Positions 50,971 through 62,282 of a DNA stretch of 64,000 nt are shown here, piece after piece. The stretch spans positions 2,106,951 to 2,170,950 of the forward strand of contig CALNVZ010003435.1 in NCBI GenBank assembly GCA_940671915.1. The letters are read 5' to 3'. The first letter of the stretch is position 1, and each line of letters begins with the position of its first letter. The notes beneath the pieces are model-generated. The model was not told the DNA's origin. It worked only from the letters and a program-made list of their open reading frames with translations, and did not search any database. A program made the position numbers and the translations under genes. Origin of the DNA: Paracentrotus lividus (lineage: Eukaryota > Echinodermata > Echinoidea > Camarodonta > Echinidae).

Positions 50971-52607
50971 TTTTAAAGGTAGTGTTATCCTTTTTCACAA
51001 ATTGCGAAAACTAATGCAACTTGGCATAACCTTAGAATATGATCGACATGATGATTGACCTTGTACTGTCTATTCAATCTAGGTTGCCTAGATCAGTAAT
51101 ATATTGAAATTTGATTACCAATCTAGACCAGCTCTCCATCAGCATCGTAGATATTACAGCGTGTGCAGCTCGTTTGCTCAGCATAGACCACACCCAGCAA
51201 TATACACACGGCGTATAGCATGCATTACCTCCGTGCTAACGGTCGACGGTTAATTTGAATTTCGCACTGTACAATATTATTTTCGAGGAACGAAAAATTA
51301 GGAATGAATTTTGATAATCGCAATATAATGACAAACATACACTTTTGAGCTTAAGACATTTATACATTTGAGGGACGATAAAGTCATTGATATACTACTA
51401 TATCCTCTCAAAAACTAGAAATGTAAGATTTTTGCCAGCAAAAGGATGACACAGTTCAGTAATACATCACTGTGATGGAGATTGCACATTTGTTCCAGAA
51501 TGCAATAAGGTAGGAAAACTACCCTGATAATTTGAAATTTACTTGCATCAGCAATTCCAACTTAAAAAAATCTGCGAATTTGCTTCTTTGAGTACTTTCA
51601 GAAGAAACCAAATTCTTTCTATTGTTGTATTGCCCTTTAATTTTGTGTGTGTGTAATATGATGTAAAATCAATGGAGAGTGATAGTGATGGACAATAATT
51701 TAAACATGGCATGCAACCAAGAAAGAATATCTCTCTCAATCTCCCTTTTCATCTCTAAATGCCTTCATGCATTGTCTGCCTGTCATCTTCTTCTGCACAT
51801 GTCTTCTCATTCTCTAACTCATCTCTACCTCTCTCTAATCTTGTTTTTGTATTTCTCTCTTCTTATCTCTGCATCTTTAAATATAGTCTTCCTTTCTCTT
51901 TCTCTCTCTCTCTCTCACTGTCTAAATCTCTCCAGTACCCCTTTTTATTGTCATCGTTCAAACCTCTCTCTCTCTCTCAAGTTTCATTAATATACAAACA
52001 CCCATCTCCTGAGAAACCTACTTCATTCATAACTTACAGCAAAGTCTTTCATGAATGAGAGTCCTTATGTTCTCTACAAGAACATGAGACCACCACCCAT
52101 CTTACGTATGCAAATTATTTTTCACCCACAAATCTATAGGACCTGTGGAGTTAACAAAACAATTCCCACGCCACAATTGTGTTTCTTTCTTTCAAATACA
52201 TGCAGTAGACTGTATACCTGTCGAGGACACACCCCAGTAATTCTCTTTCACTATGTGATCTAGACCTCCTTGGTTCTTTTGTTATAACTCCCTATGGAAA
52301 CAGAAGGTCTACCTTTCTTTTATATCAAGGTCTCAAGCACACTAGGAGCTGGATTTGTCTTTAATACATGCAGAGTTGTGTAATAAGGATAAACCCTTCC
52401 TTATTGGTTTGACAAAAGAAGGCTTGTGGATCGGCTTATTTGAGCAGCTTTCAGTCCATTCACATTCTCAATCAAATACAGACATGCAATGTTTATCGAT
52501 CCATGTATGCCCAGTTGGAAAAGCTTAAGACTTAAAATGCATTGTATATGCAGCAAATGCTTCTTGAGAGTACTTAAAAATGCATTTCTAAAGAGGATTT
52601 GACTGTA
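50971..52607. other. Intergenic sequence with CT-rich microsatellites
   Basis: No coding exon is supported. (TC)n runs near 51720-51740, 51895-51920 and 51964-51980 create serine/leucine-rich open frames that are not genes. The remainder shows no recognisable structure. Confidence 0.5.
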
Positions 52608-52894
52608 AGGGTGCTATCTTACTACGCGGAGACGTCTCCAGGACAGAATAGAAAATTTCGTCTCCGCGACGGATACAAAGTATTAGAGACGCCTCCGATA
52701 TCGCGGAGACTTCTCCGAGACGTCTCCGAGACATCTCCGCGACAATTTATGAAAAAAAAGTGTGAAATAGTCCCAAATCCATCTCTGAGACGTCTCCGCG
52801 ATATCGGAGACGTCTCTAATACTTTATATCCGTCGCGGAGACAAAATTTTCTATTCTGTCGCGGAGACGTCTCCGCGAAGTGATATACCACCCT
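52608..52894. mobile_element. Palindromic MITE rich in GAGACGTCTC
   Basis: Inverted arms of about 120 bp with ends AGGGTGCTATCTTACT and inverted AGGGTGGTATATCACT, each bordered by TA (52606-52607 and 52895-52896). Each arm carries several GGAGACGTCTC-type sites that are palindromes themselves. The loop is about 50 bp (AAAAAAAAGTGTGAAATAGT). Similar reading frames on both strands are due to the palindrome. Confidence 0.75.
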
Positions 52895-52896
52895 TA

Positions 52897-55800
52897 GCTT
52901 CTATTCCTGTGACTTAAAACAGGGATCTATATCAGCATACTAAAGTTTTATAATAAACATTTTTAAACAATATCAGTTCATCTGAAATTCAACTGTCTAA
53001 AGAGTGTAGGCTCATGTCTGTAATTTTGTTTAAAATCTAACATTAACAGCAACCAAATTGTAAATGCCATTAATAAGTGGTGATTTAAGAACATAATACA
53101 CAAGATGGACTCAATAATTAACATCAACATGTCCGTTTGAACCCCACCCCCCCCCAAAAAAAAAAAAAAAAAAAAAAAAACAAGAGTTAGTGTGGTGGCC
53201 AAAGCAAATGATCACACTTTGTTAGTTACCTTTGATGCAATTTGCCAAAACATAATGTAGACAAATAAAAAACACATAATGAAATAAATTTCCATGTTGA
53301 ATTTATTTTAATTTTATAAATTAATATACAAGTACATGTAGGTGGTATGAAATGAAGATACCATTTTTCAGAGTACAAAAAGCACATTTATTTTATCTTT
53401 CTTGATTGATGGTACAAAAATTGAATATGCACAATAGATTAATGTGGACGGACAAAGAAAGACAGAAATAATTGGAAAGACAATTGTGATCACATATGAA
53501 TCATTATTACTTACAAGACACTTACATATTTTTTGTACACAAAATTATACTTCTTAACATTCTACAAGTAGCAAAACTTGAACAAGTTATCATTCCATAG
53601 AGTTTTGATATACAATTTATTCAGTACAATATTAGCAGCTGCAGCTAACTATAAATAAATATACATGTATGTATGTACAAAACCATACTGATTCTGTATT
53701 GTACACTGAGATCTATTTAAGACATCTTATCTTATCTTACACAAACCATGGATATATCCATGTACCTAAAAATAAAGCCAGAAGCTTTCTCAAATTTTAC
53801 AAGTGGTCAAAGTTGCAAAAAGTCATTCTGAGGCATAAAGTTGGTTTACATATTAAAGTTTGGATTTTTGAAGAAAAGAAAGAAATTTCTGACAAAGTTG
53901 ATATCCCTATATTTTGTGAAAGTTTTATGGCAGAAAAGGTACATTGAATAGTCGATACATTTTCAATTTTCATGTACGTACAGGCCAAATGTCAATTTAT
54001 TACATTTGAAAAAAAAAAGAAGAAAATACTTAGTGATGAGATATTGAGGTGGTATACAATGTATGTTCAAGGCATCTGAAACTAGGCACTGAATAATCAA
54101 CAAATCCAAAAATTGCACTCTTATTTCATTCTTGCTGTGACATATCCATAGAAACCAATAAACAATTATTCCAAACATCAAAAGTACATAGACCCTAAAT
54201 TGAGCAACTGATACATCAATTCATTTGGAGCAATTACTTCATACGTGAACAAATGATGTAAGAGAGAATGCTTATTAGATACCATCCATTATTTGCCAAC
54301 ATGGGCCCAAAATCAATTAATAGTGCACTCACATTATGGCTGAAGTCACAAATGGGCAAAGCCTGATGTCATATTAGTTCAATATTGACAGGTTAACAAA
54401 CTGCACTCCTGTTTATTACCGTCCCTCGATTAGTCCTGTATTGAGGTTTAATGATCGGTATGGATACCATGGTAATAAGAGAATTAATGGCCAATGCTTC
54501 AAATACAGACAGGTGGAACGCCATTAAGTTTGTTTAATGAAACTAGTGAATTTATAACCATCCAAATGAGATAGAAATAGAAGCTGCAATGGTAGATATT
54601 TAAAAATGCATTTTCTTCACCTTAATAAATTTGTATAATAATCTTTCTCTTTAACCAAAACCAAAGAATTAACAGCAATACATGTACAGTGTTGGTAACA
54701 TAATCAACACAAATTTCCCTTATTTTATATTATGTATGGTTTGTATTTGTATGGTTCATTAATTCATCTGCTATTTTAAATCAAAAATTATTTTCAAACT
54801 TATCAGTCACAGCTGATGGATAAAATGGATATGAGAACAATGTTTTTGAAAGGGAATTATGTAAACAATTTGAAACATGCTTTCAAGGCTAATGATGAAC
54901 ACATGAGAAAACTGTTTATGATCTACATGTAAGAGATATTACAACTCCTACAGATGACCAACAGAAAATAACATTTTCATAACCGAACCAACAGTGTAAA
55001 CTATGAACAGATCACCCTCTACATACATTAGTGTAGATGAGACTAAAGAGGAAAATATATATAGTTACAATGATCAGTTCACTCCTTGCATGGTTAATTG
55101 AGATTTGAAGGTTGATTTAATCCAAATCAATTAATGAGTATTGTCATGTTTTTAATAATCAACAGATCAATAACTAGACAATAGCTATCACAAAGAACAT
55201 GGATTGGAATATTGAGTATGCAGATAAGGTACATTCTCCACTTGGTAAGCTATCTAAGCACATAGTTTATGATATTTATTATACCATTTGCCTCTAACCC
55301 AACTCACAATACAAGGCATGCATTACAAAAGAAATTGAATTCCAAAAACACAGGTCTTAGTCATGCATACATTATTAAATCATGTGAATACCTGGAAAAT
55401 TATGGATGATTTATCTGGGCAAAGTTCAAAACCAATAAATTGAGAGGTTGCTATCAATATTCCATGACTAAATTCTATTAGTGATTGGACTTCTTTGGAG
55501 AAAAAACATTAATGGCATCATGCATTTTCATGAATTATGGCTCCTAAAACAAATTCATTTTCACCATAGCCTAATTGCAACAACGAAAGACAACTTTCCC
55601 TGTCTTTAATAGGCAAAACTTAATACTTCAACCTAATTCCCAAGTGCATGATTATTTTCCCCTTTCATTTACTTTTTTTATTTTTTTATTAAGTACATGT
55701 TGCTCTTCTAGTTTTCCTAGAATAAAAAAGGAAGATGAAAGGGAGGAAAAGGAGAATTTTAAATACATGCAGGCCTGTGTGTGTGTTTCGAAATGCTGTT

Positions 55801-56584
55801 TCTACTAAACTGCACAAGCCTGTGTGAGAATCAAGTTTAATTCTCACTGAAAATCAGTCTGATGTTGTTTAAATACCTTCTGTCAGATAAAATTTTATGA
55901 GTAATCTTTACAATGTACATGTATGTATGTACACCCTATATTGAATCAGCCTCCCTCTGTGAATACTTTACATTTTCTCCTATATGGGACATAACTTAAG
56001 CATGGGTATGGTTAGCCTTGTAAATTTGCATCTTTGACAGGGTAACAGAAATGGAATAGAAATGTTCAATAACCTTTGAAATAGCAAAAGATGCTATGTG
56101 TTTGTTTAAAATTTAATTGATAGACATGGTGGACAAGTACAAATTGTATTGACCTCAATACTAAGAAGTTGCATGTAGTACAGAATATGCTTGCATAGCA
56201 AACAACATGAATATGAAAGAATCCCCTAAGATATTTATTTCCTTTAGTTAAGAAATCATATTATAATTCTTTGCAAAATCTACCAAAATGTTGTTTCCCA
56301 ACACAAACTTAAGCCACAGCAGACTAGAACACACAATATCAATAACCTCATGATCTACAACATGTTATGAAGAACTTTGGCCAAGTCCTGCGTTTCTTTA
56401 TCTATGGTACATGCAATCTCTTCTCTATTGAAAGACAGACAGGTATTAAAACTGGAGACACTGGGGGAGCAGGGACAAAAAAGTTAGAAACAGAATCTAA
56501 TACTCATTAAAGTACAGTACAGTAAAAGTTTTAAGTAAATATCTATCTATAGACATAACAATGACAGCTGATGACAAAATGAAA
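52897..56584. other. 3' flank and probable 3' UTR of the minus-strand gene
   Basis: AT-rich and without coding exons. The first minus-strand AATAAA is at 56234-56239, about 350 bases past the stop at 56585, so the 3' UTR may be short. Sequence below that contains a C/A homopolymer pair near 53140-53180 and nothing else I can name. Confidence 0.5.
56234..56239 (-). promoter_or_regulatory. Candidate polyadenylation signal of the minus-strand gene
   Basis: AATAAA on the minus strand, the first one after the stop codon of the 492-residue protein. Confidence 0.4.
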
Positions 56585-58063
56585 TCAGAGAATTCTTTGG
56601 GAATAAGCTGGAAGATTAAGTTTATGGCCGCTGACTCCAGGTAGGAGTTCTGAAGCCATGGCTCCTGCTGTCTCTCTATCCATCACACCTCTGTGCAACG
56701 GATCACCCAGCTTGGCTCCCGGCTCTCCTGTACTGTTCACATACCCTGCCCCAAGCTTGAACTGCTTCGGCTTGACGTGTCTACCTTTGTTTTTGTTCTT
56801 CTGGTCTTGATCTCTGAGCAGTTTGCTAACGGCAGCCAGTTCTTGCGAAAGGGGAAAGTCTTTGACAGATGGTGGCAGAGTCACAGCTCTACCACTCACT
56901 TCGGCAAGCATTGATCTATCCCCTCTGCTCCCTACATGCGGCGCAGAAGAGCGTTCAAGAAGGACTTTGTAGGATGGAGAGTGTTCTGGCTCGGATTTAG
57001 CACTCGATGGCTTGCTGGGGATCTTCTCTAAGTGATCATGGTGAAGAACTTCATTGTCATCATGTATCTGTCTCTGATATGGTGTGATTTTCTTTAATGG
57101 ATTGAGAGTCAGGTCCAAAATATTATGAGGAGTAACATTTACAGATTGGGCTGGGAATTTCTCGTAGCTGTTGGTGGCACTGCTTCCTCCATATAAACTA
57201 TGAGTGAGTTTGAGTCGTGGGCTTTCTCTTGGGTTTATGATATGATCAAATTGCCCATTGTTATTCTTCTCCACTTTCCTTATTGGCAAGATGGGAGTTG
57301 CTTGGCGCTCGATCTTGAGACGCATTCCATCATCCAAACCCCTACCTTCCACACCACCTTTCAGAGTAACCCTAGCATCTTCCTCATCTTCCGGGGAGGA
57401 TGTATCCGTCACAACATACAAACCATCCCCAAGCCCACGGAGCTTCCCACCTCCTTTAGAACGCTTCTCTCTCCTATCTCTCCCTGTGGATGTCTTTTTG
57501 GCAATGTACTTTCCAAGCTGAGCATGCTCCTTGATTCCATTTGATGTCTCCTTTTTGGCATGGTTCAACGTTTTCTCTAAGTACTCCCGTAATTTCAGGA
57601 TGTGATTAGAAAAACCATCTTCCTCTATAGCTCGTTCCAGAGCCACTCCGCTATAATATTTAAGTGTTGTATGATGCAATCCTTTAGGGTCATACACATA
57701 CCTGTACGTTCTTGGCTCTACACAACGCTTCCAGGAGTCGTCCCCAGGGGGTGGCGGCTCATGACGTCTCCCTTTATTCCTTTTCTTAGCACCATCTTCT
57801 ATGTCCCGCTTCTTAGGTGGAGCTGGAGTTTCTCCCCATGCGTACTTCACGTAAGGTAGCGTGTCATCCCATCCCCGCACTGCTAGATTCCAATCATTAC
57901 ATATTACCCTGTCAACATAATCCCGTCCATCATCAGGCTCTTCGCTGACAGACAGGAGGTTGTCCATCCATGTTCTCTCTTCATCTTGGCTAACTACATC
58001 CTTTATAATGACTTTATCCGAGGAGTGTCTCAGTCGGTGAGTATTAATCCCTCCCCCTTCCAT
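56585..58063 (-). CDS. Unrecognised basic, low-complexity protein (492 aa)
   Basis: I do not recognise this gene. The coding sequence fills one exon. The acceptor at 58121-58122 follows TCTGTTTTCAG, and the ATG at 58063 has G at -3 and +4. The open frame continues upstream through VSYLEKRYGTSRTPIITDA to the acceptor. The probable preceding exon (60081-60125) has stops in that frame, which favours this start. Residues 1-80 are acidic with three tryptophans (TWMDNLL, NDWNLAVRGWDD). A basic cluster KKRNKGRRHEPPPP lies near 93-106. Residues about 116-190 look folded (RTYRYVYDPKGLHHTTLKYY then a helical KLREYLEKTLNHAKK). The middle is glycine/serine-rich and probably disordered. The C-terminus is SGHKLNLPAYSQRIL. 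No signal peptide or membrane segment is seen. Codon-like composition over 1.5 kb without stops makes it a real gene. Confidence 0.8.
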   Translation of the reverse strand: MEGGGINTHRLRHSSDKVIIKDVVSQDEERTWMDNLLSVSEEPDDGRDYVDRVICNDWNLAVRGWDDTLPYVKYAWGETPAPPKKRDIEDGAKKRNKGRRHEPPPPGDDSWKRCVEPRTYRYVYDPKGLHHTTLKYYSGVALERAIEEDGFSNHILKLREYLEKTLNHAKKETSNGIKEHAQLGKYIAKKTSTGRDRREKRSKGGGKLRGLGDGLYVVTDTSSPEDEEDARVTLKGGVEGRGLDDGMRLKIERQATPILPIRKVEKNNNGQFDHIINPRESPRLKLTHSLYGGSSATNSYEKFPAQSVNVTPHNILDLTLNPLKKITPYQRQIHDDNEVLHHDHLEKIPSKPSSAKSEPEHSPSYKVLLERSSAPHVGSRGDRSMLAEVSGRAVTLPPSVKDFPLSQELAAVSKLLRDQDQKNKNKGRHVKPKQFKLGAGYVNSTGEPGAKLGDPLHRGVMDRETAGAMASELLPGVSGHKLNLPAYSQRIL

Positions 58064-58120
58064 AGCATCTGTGATAATGGGGGTACGGCTTGTCCCATAT
58101 CTCTTCTCAAGATAGCTAAC

Positions 58121-60080
58121 CTGAAAACAGAGGCATACAAACAATTTGGAAATCAAATTTAGTGAACATAAAGTTCTGGATTACTGCATCAATAAATCAG
58201 TGTAAAGGCTCAACATGTACTCCTATAAACTCTTTGATACTTTTGTTCCATTTGACATAGATTATGCATGCCTTTAAAAGTGTTCAAACTTTGCAGACAT
58301 GTAGAAACAAAGTTACATTAGATTTTACAGCACTTGGGTTTTGTTTTGTTTTTTATTATTATTGTTACAGGGCTGAGGTTCTATTCTCAAAGAAATTCCA
58401 TGAATTTGTGGGTTTTTTCCAAAACTGAACATTAGGCCCTACAACTATTTTTTCAAAACTCCCATTATGCTAGATCGAATGCTTGTTCTGCATATGAAAT
58501 TTTTAAAAGTCAGGAAAGATTTTTTAAAATACTATGACTTTATTTCATTCATTATATGCAGATCAAGCATCCAATCTAAAACTTATATTGTCAATTGATG
58601 GGAGATACATTGAAATTTTTAAAGACTTTTTAGGCCTGTAAGTTGTCTACAACTTGTGCAAGATATGAGATGTTTAAATGATAGGCCTAAAACATTCGAA
58701 CAATAAGATGCTCATTTGTAACCGAAGCTGAACAAAATAGAGCCTAGAGACAGAGTCTAAAATATAGGAAATATATTAATTAAAAATAAAGAAAGTGATA
58801 CTGATTAGGTCCAGATTTAGATCTGTACAGAGTCTATAGTCTAAAGTCTACTTTCTTCTTTAAAATCAAACCATTGTCATTGTGGCCTTGCCATGCATTT
58901 TGTTTGCAAGGCCTGCTTTATCAGGCCAGGGGCACAGTCAATCAGAATGAGATATCAATGACTTCCAACTTAACGTTAGAATCTAACAAAGAATAAAAGA
59001 TCCAAACAAAACTAAATTTTGAAATTTTTTCACAATCAATCATTTTAAAACTGTTACAAACTGTTCTTGTTCAAAAGTGCATGCAAAATGAATTCCAGTT
59101 TAGCAAAACAAAATGATTGATAAGCCTGTTTACTTTTAAAACTGTTTGAAAAAAACACGTTCTTCTAAGTATGGTAGGGGTTCATAAAGCTACGCGGTTC
59201 ATAAAGCTACGCACTGCAAAATACGCGCTTTAAAGTGAATGGGGCCAAAATATGCACTCGCATAATACAGGCGCCGTCATAGCAAAACAGTGTTTCATTT
59301 CAAAGTTCTAAATTTCACCTTTTACGGCTAAACATAGAAGCAAGGTGCTAAAAAGGTAAAAATTATTGAATTGTGGCAACTATTTCATAATATATCATGA
59401 AAATTTGGAAGAAAACACATAATTGAAAGTGTTAAATCAAACTTCAAAGTGAGTGCGTAGACTTATGAACCGTTTTTTTCTGACGGCAACGGAGGAGAGG
59501 GCTTCGATCTTCGCCGCGATTCTAATTGCTGTTAGTTTTATCTTATGTTTTTTGCACTAAGTTAATCCTCACAAAATGTAGCAAAAGATGGTATAAAAAT
59601 AGTAATATGAAATATTAAATTCTATGACTTCTAAATTGTCAAAAACTAAGTGCGTAGCTTTATGAACCCCCTTCATACTGATTGAGTTGTGGATCATGAC
59701 AATTGACATGAAGTAATTTCTTGTCTTGAAATTTCTTGTTTCACTGAATCTGAAGAAATCAAGAATGATGAATCTTAAAATAATAATTTACTTTGTATTG
59801 AAATTAAGGTCAAACTTTCGGAGTGCAGGCATAGATCTAACGTTAGTTTCTTCCCTCAATTTCGTCATAAATAAATTGCTTGTTCGGCCACCACCAATGC
59901 ACTGCACTGGCACGCAACTACCCAACAGCCAGCCGTGAACCGCATCCCCGCCGAAACTTCAGGGGAGGGAGCGTTTTAATTTCCGAAGGGTCAAGGCGTC
60001 ACTGGTCGCCAAGCTACGACAGGAAAGAATAGACGGGCACGCACATTCATGAACATTTGACATTTAATAAATAAACTCAC
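58121..60080 (-). other. Intron of the unrecognised gene, with a repeat element
   Basis: Non-coding sequence between the two probable exons. It contains the element at 59177-59670. A CpG-richer stretch continues from about 59480 past 60060 and could include promoter sequence. Confidence 0.45.
59177..59670. repeat. Inverted-repeat element with GGGGTTCATAAAGCTACGC ends
   Basis: The left end GGGGTTCATAAAGCTACGC is repeated at once as GGTTCATAAAGCTACGCA. The right end is inverted (TGCGTAGCTTTATGAACCCC). An internal copy, GTGCGTAGACTTATGAACCG, lies near 59453. Sequence just beyond it (59769-59830) matches the 40.2 kb element. Confidence 0.6.
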
Positions 60081-60125
60081 CTTTCTGCATCAAAACCATT
60101 AACTGACTTCTTCACTCCTAGGATC
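60081..60125 (-). other. Probable 5' UTR exon of the unrecognised gene
   Basis: A 45-base segment bounded on the minus strand by an acceptor (CTGTTTCAG) and a donor (AAAG then GTGAGT). Joined to the exon ending at 58120 it gives AAAG-GTTAGC. The frame that reads into the protein has TAA and TGA in this exon. A short upstream open frame (MVLMQKG) starts here and stops just past the junction. Confidence 0.5.
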
Positions 60126-60715
60126 CTGAAACAGAAGAGATCTGGAATTCCAATCTGTCAAATAATTTAACCTTTCCGTTTTGTCGTTAAGAAAATTCCA
60201 ATATTCTCCTAAAAATCTTGACAATTTTGCCTCTACCTTTTTTTTATATTCTGTTTGCCGCCCTCACACGTACCGTATCTGCACTAGTAGCCGATCACTT
60301 TGAATTGAAATATAAATGAATCACAAATGTTTACTGTCAGAAAGAGTTTCTGTGTAAATCTGGAGAGGTAAAATGTTAGTAAACATATCTTCGAAATTAT
60401 ACTTTTTCTTTTCGTCGCTGAGTGGTTTTCTAAAGGAATATTGCGTACGGACTCTAGTGGCCTAGTACCCGATCACCCTGAACTAGTTCCCGATCAGCAA
60501 CAAAAAGCGCTATTTTCTACTGTTAATTGATTGATTATAGTCTTCACTTTTATGCAAAAAAATGTAGGTAGACGGTAGTTTCAATGATATCGGCCGAATA
60601 TTTTGTATTGGCTACAAAACCAGTGATGTAGATTTAGATCTTCTTGTTTCAAATTTGATAAATTTAAGGAAGTAAAATGGGCGGTTTTTAGGGGGAATGG
60701 TTCTCATAAAATCGC

Positions 60716-60840
60716 GCGCGCGCGCTCTCTCTCTCTAGCTCTCTCTGTCTGTCTCTTTAACTCCTTTTCCCCCTCTCCCTCTCTCTCTCTATCTCTCGCT
60801 CTCTCCCCCCCCCCTGTATCTCTCCTCTCCCTTCCCCTTT
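60716..60840. repeat. (CG)n/(CT)n simple-sequence tract
   Basis: A short CGCGCGCGCGCGCG run followed by CT-rich and C-rich sequence. It is non-coding. Confidence 0.85.
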
Positions 60841-60998
60841 TTATATGATATGTTGGGCCTCTTGGCAACAAAATTACTACAAATTATTACGAATTATGGC
60901 GCGTGTCTAAGAATCTTATATAGCTTATTTAAGTTATTTGCCCCTTTATTCTCCCGATCTGTTCTCTTCTAAAATTATATGACAGCCAACTCCATTAT

Positions 60999-62282
60999 CA
61001 GGGGCGGATCTAGGTTTTTTCCAAGGGGGGGGGGTTGGGGGATGAAAAAAAATCTTGCGAGCGGAGCGCGAGTTTTAGACAATCCCCGATTTATAGGCCT
61101 ATACTGACCTAAAACGAGGAATTATTTAAACAATTTTAGAGTTGGAGTTATTTTGTGCATTATGAAAGGCAGCGAGCGCGAAGCGCGAGCCGAAAATTTT
61201 GGGTTATAAAAGATATATTGGAATAAATAAAGGGGCACTTTTTTAGTATTAATTAATTTTTCAAAAGATAATTGTGTATTGTAGACCCTATAAAGTATCT
61301 GCGAGCGCGAAGCGCGAGCTGAAAATTTTGAGCTCAAAATTGAAGTTATTTGTGCATTATGATTTAGTATCAGCGAGCGCGAAGCGCGAGCCGAAAATAT
61401 TGGGTTTTAAAAGATATATGGAATAAATAAAGGGGCACTTTCTAGTATTAATTAATTTTTTTTAGATAATTGTGTATTGTAGACCCTATTAAGTATCTGC
61501 GAGCGCGAAGCGCGAGCCGAAAAATTTTGAGCTCAAAAATTTGAGTTATTTGTGCATTATAATTTAGTATCCGCGAGCGCGAAGCGCGAGCCGAAAATAT
61601 TGGGTTTTAAAAGATATATGGAATTAATAAACAGGCACTTTCTAGTACTTTCTATTTGTTCGCCACCCTCCCTCCTCCCCCCCAAAAAAGAAATAATAAT
61701 AATAATGATGAGATAATGATAAATAAAATAAATACATAAATAAATAAAAAAAATTACAAGTTAAAAAAAAAGATAAGATTTAAAAAAAAAAATGGTCCCC
61801 GGATTTTTTTTTTTTTTTTTTGGGGGGGTATTGATTACTGCACTACTCGGTAATCCCTGTGAACGTCTATGAGTTAAGATTGCTGCATCCAACTAGACTA
61901 GATGAGGAACATGATTAGGATAGCACTGGAGGGGGGGGGTGTGACCATATTTGATATTGTCCAATGCTGTGGCTGAGACAGGATGCTTCTTTAGGGACAT
62001 ATATGTGAGTCTGGACATTATGATGGCATTTTCTCATGCACATAATTTTTTTTTACTAGGGCAGCCCGCCCAAGGGGGGGGGGGGGTGAACCCCCCCCCC
62101 CCGTAGATCCACCACTGCCTTCTCTTTTCTTTCTTTTTCTTCCTTTCTCTCCCTCTTTGCTTCTCTCTCCCTCTTTCTTCTTTCTCCCTTTCCCTCCTTT
62201 TTTTTTTTTTTTTTTTTTTTTTGGCATCCAGGGGGGGGGGGTTTGAACCCCCAAAACCCCCCCCCCCGTAGATCCGCCACTG
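60999..62282. repeat. Composite repeat bounded by CAGGGGCGGATCTAGG and its inverse
   Basis: The left terminus is CAGGGGCGGATCTAGG (60999) and the right terminus is GTAGATCCGCCACTG (ends 62282). ATTAT borders both (60994-60998 and 62283-62287). Inside are a GCGAGCGCGAAG tandem array (61056-61660), A/T-rich sequence and poly-G/poly-C/poly-T runs. It may be one element or several nested ones; an internal CCGTAGATCCACCACTG terminus near 62101 favours nesting. Confidence 0.5.
61056..61660 (+). repeat. GCGAGCGCGAAGCGCGAGC tandem array
   Basis: The core recurs at 61171, 61301, 61372, 61499 and 61572, with a decayed one at 61056. Spacing alternates about 130 and 71 bases, giving a higher-order unit of about 200 bp in roughly 2.5 copies. 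The linkers include TATTAATTAATTTTT, GTGTATTGTAGACCCTAT and TTGTGCATTAT. The core is itself nearly palindromic. Confidence 0.85.

Noticed and set aside
52599-52891. Two ~90-residue arginine/serine-rich frames on both strands
   Set aside because: They are produced by the GAGACGTCTC palindrome and mirror each other.
57200-57544. Plus-strand 114-residue frame opposite the unrecognised gene
   Set aside because: It lies wholly within the 492-residue coding exon on the other strand and has no homology or splice support.
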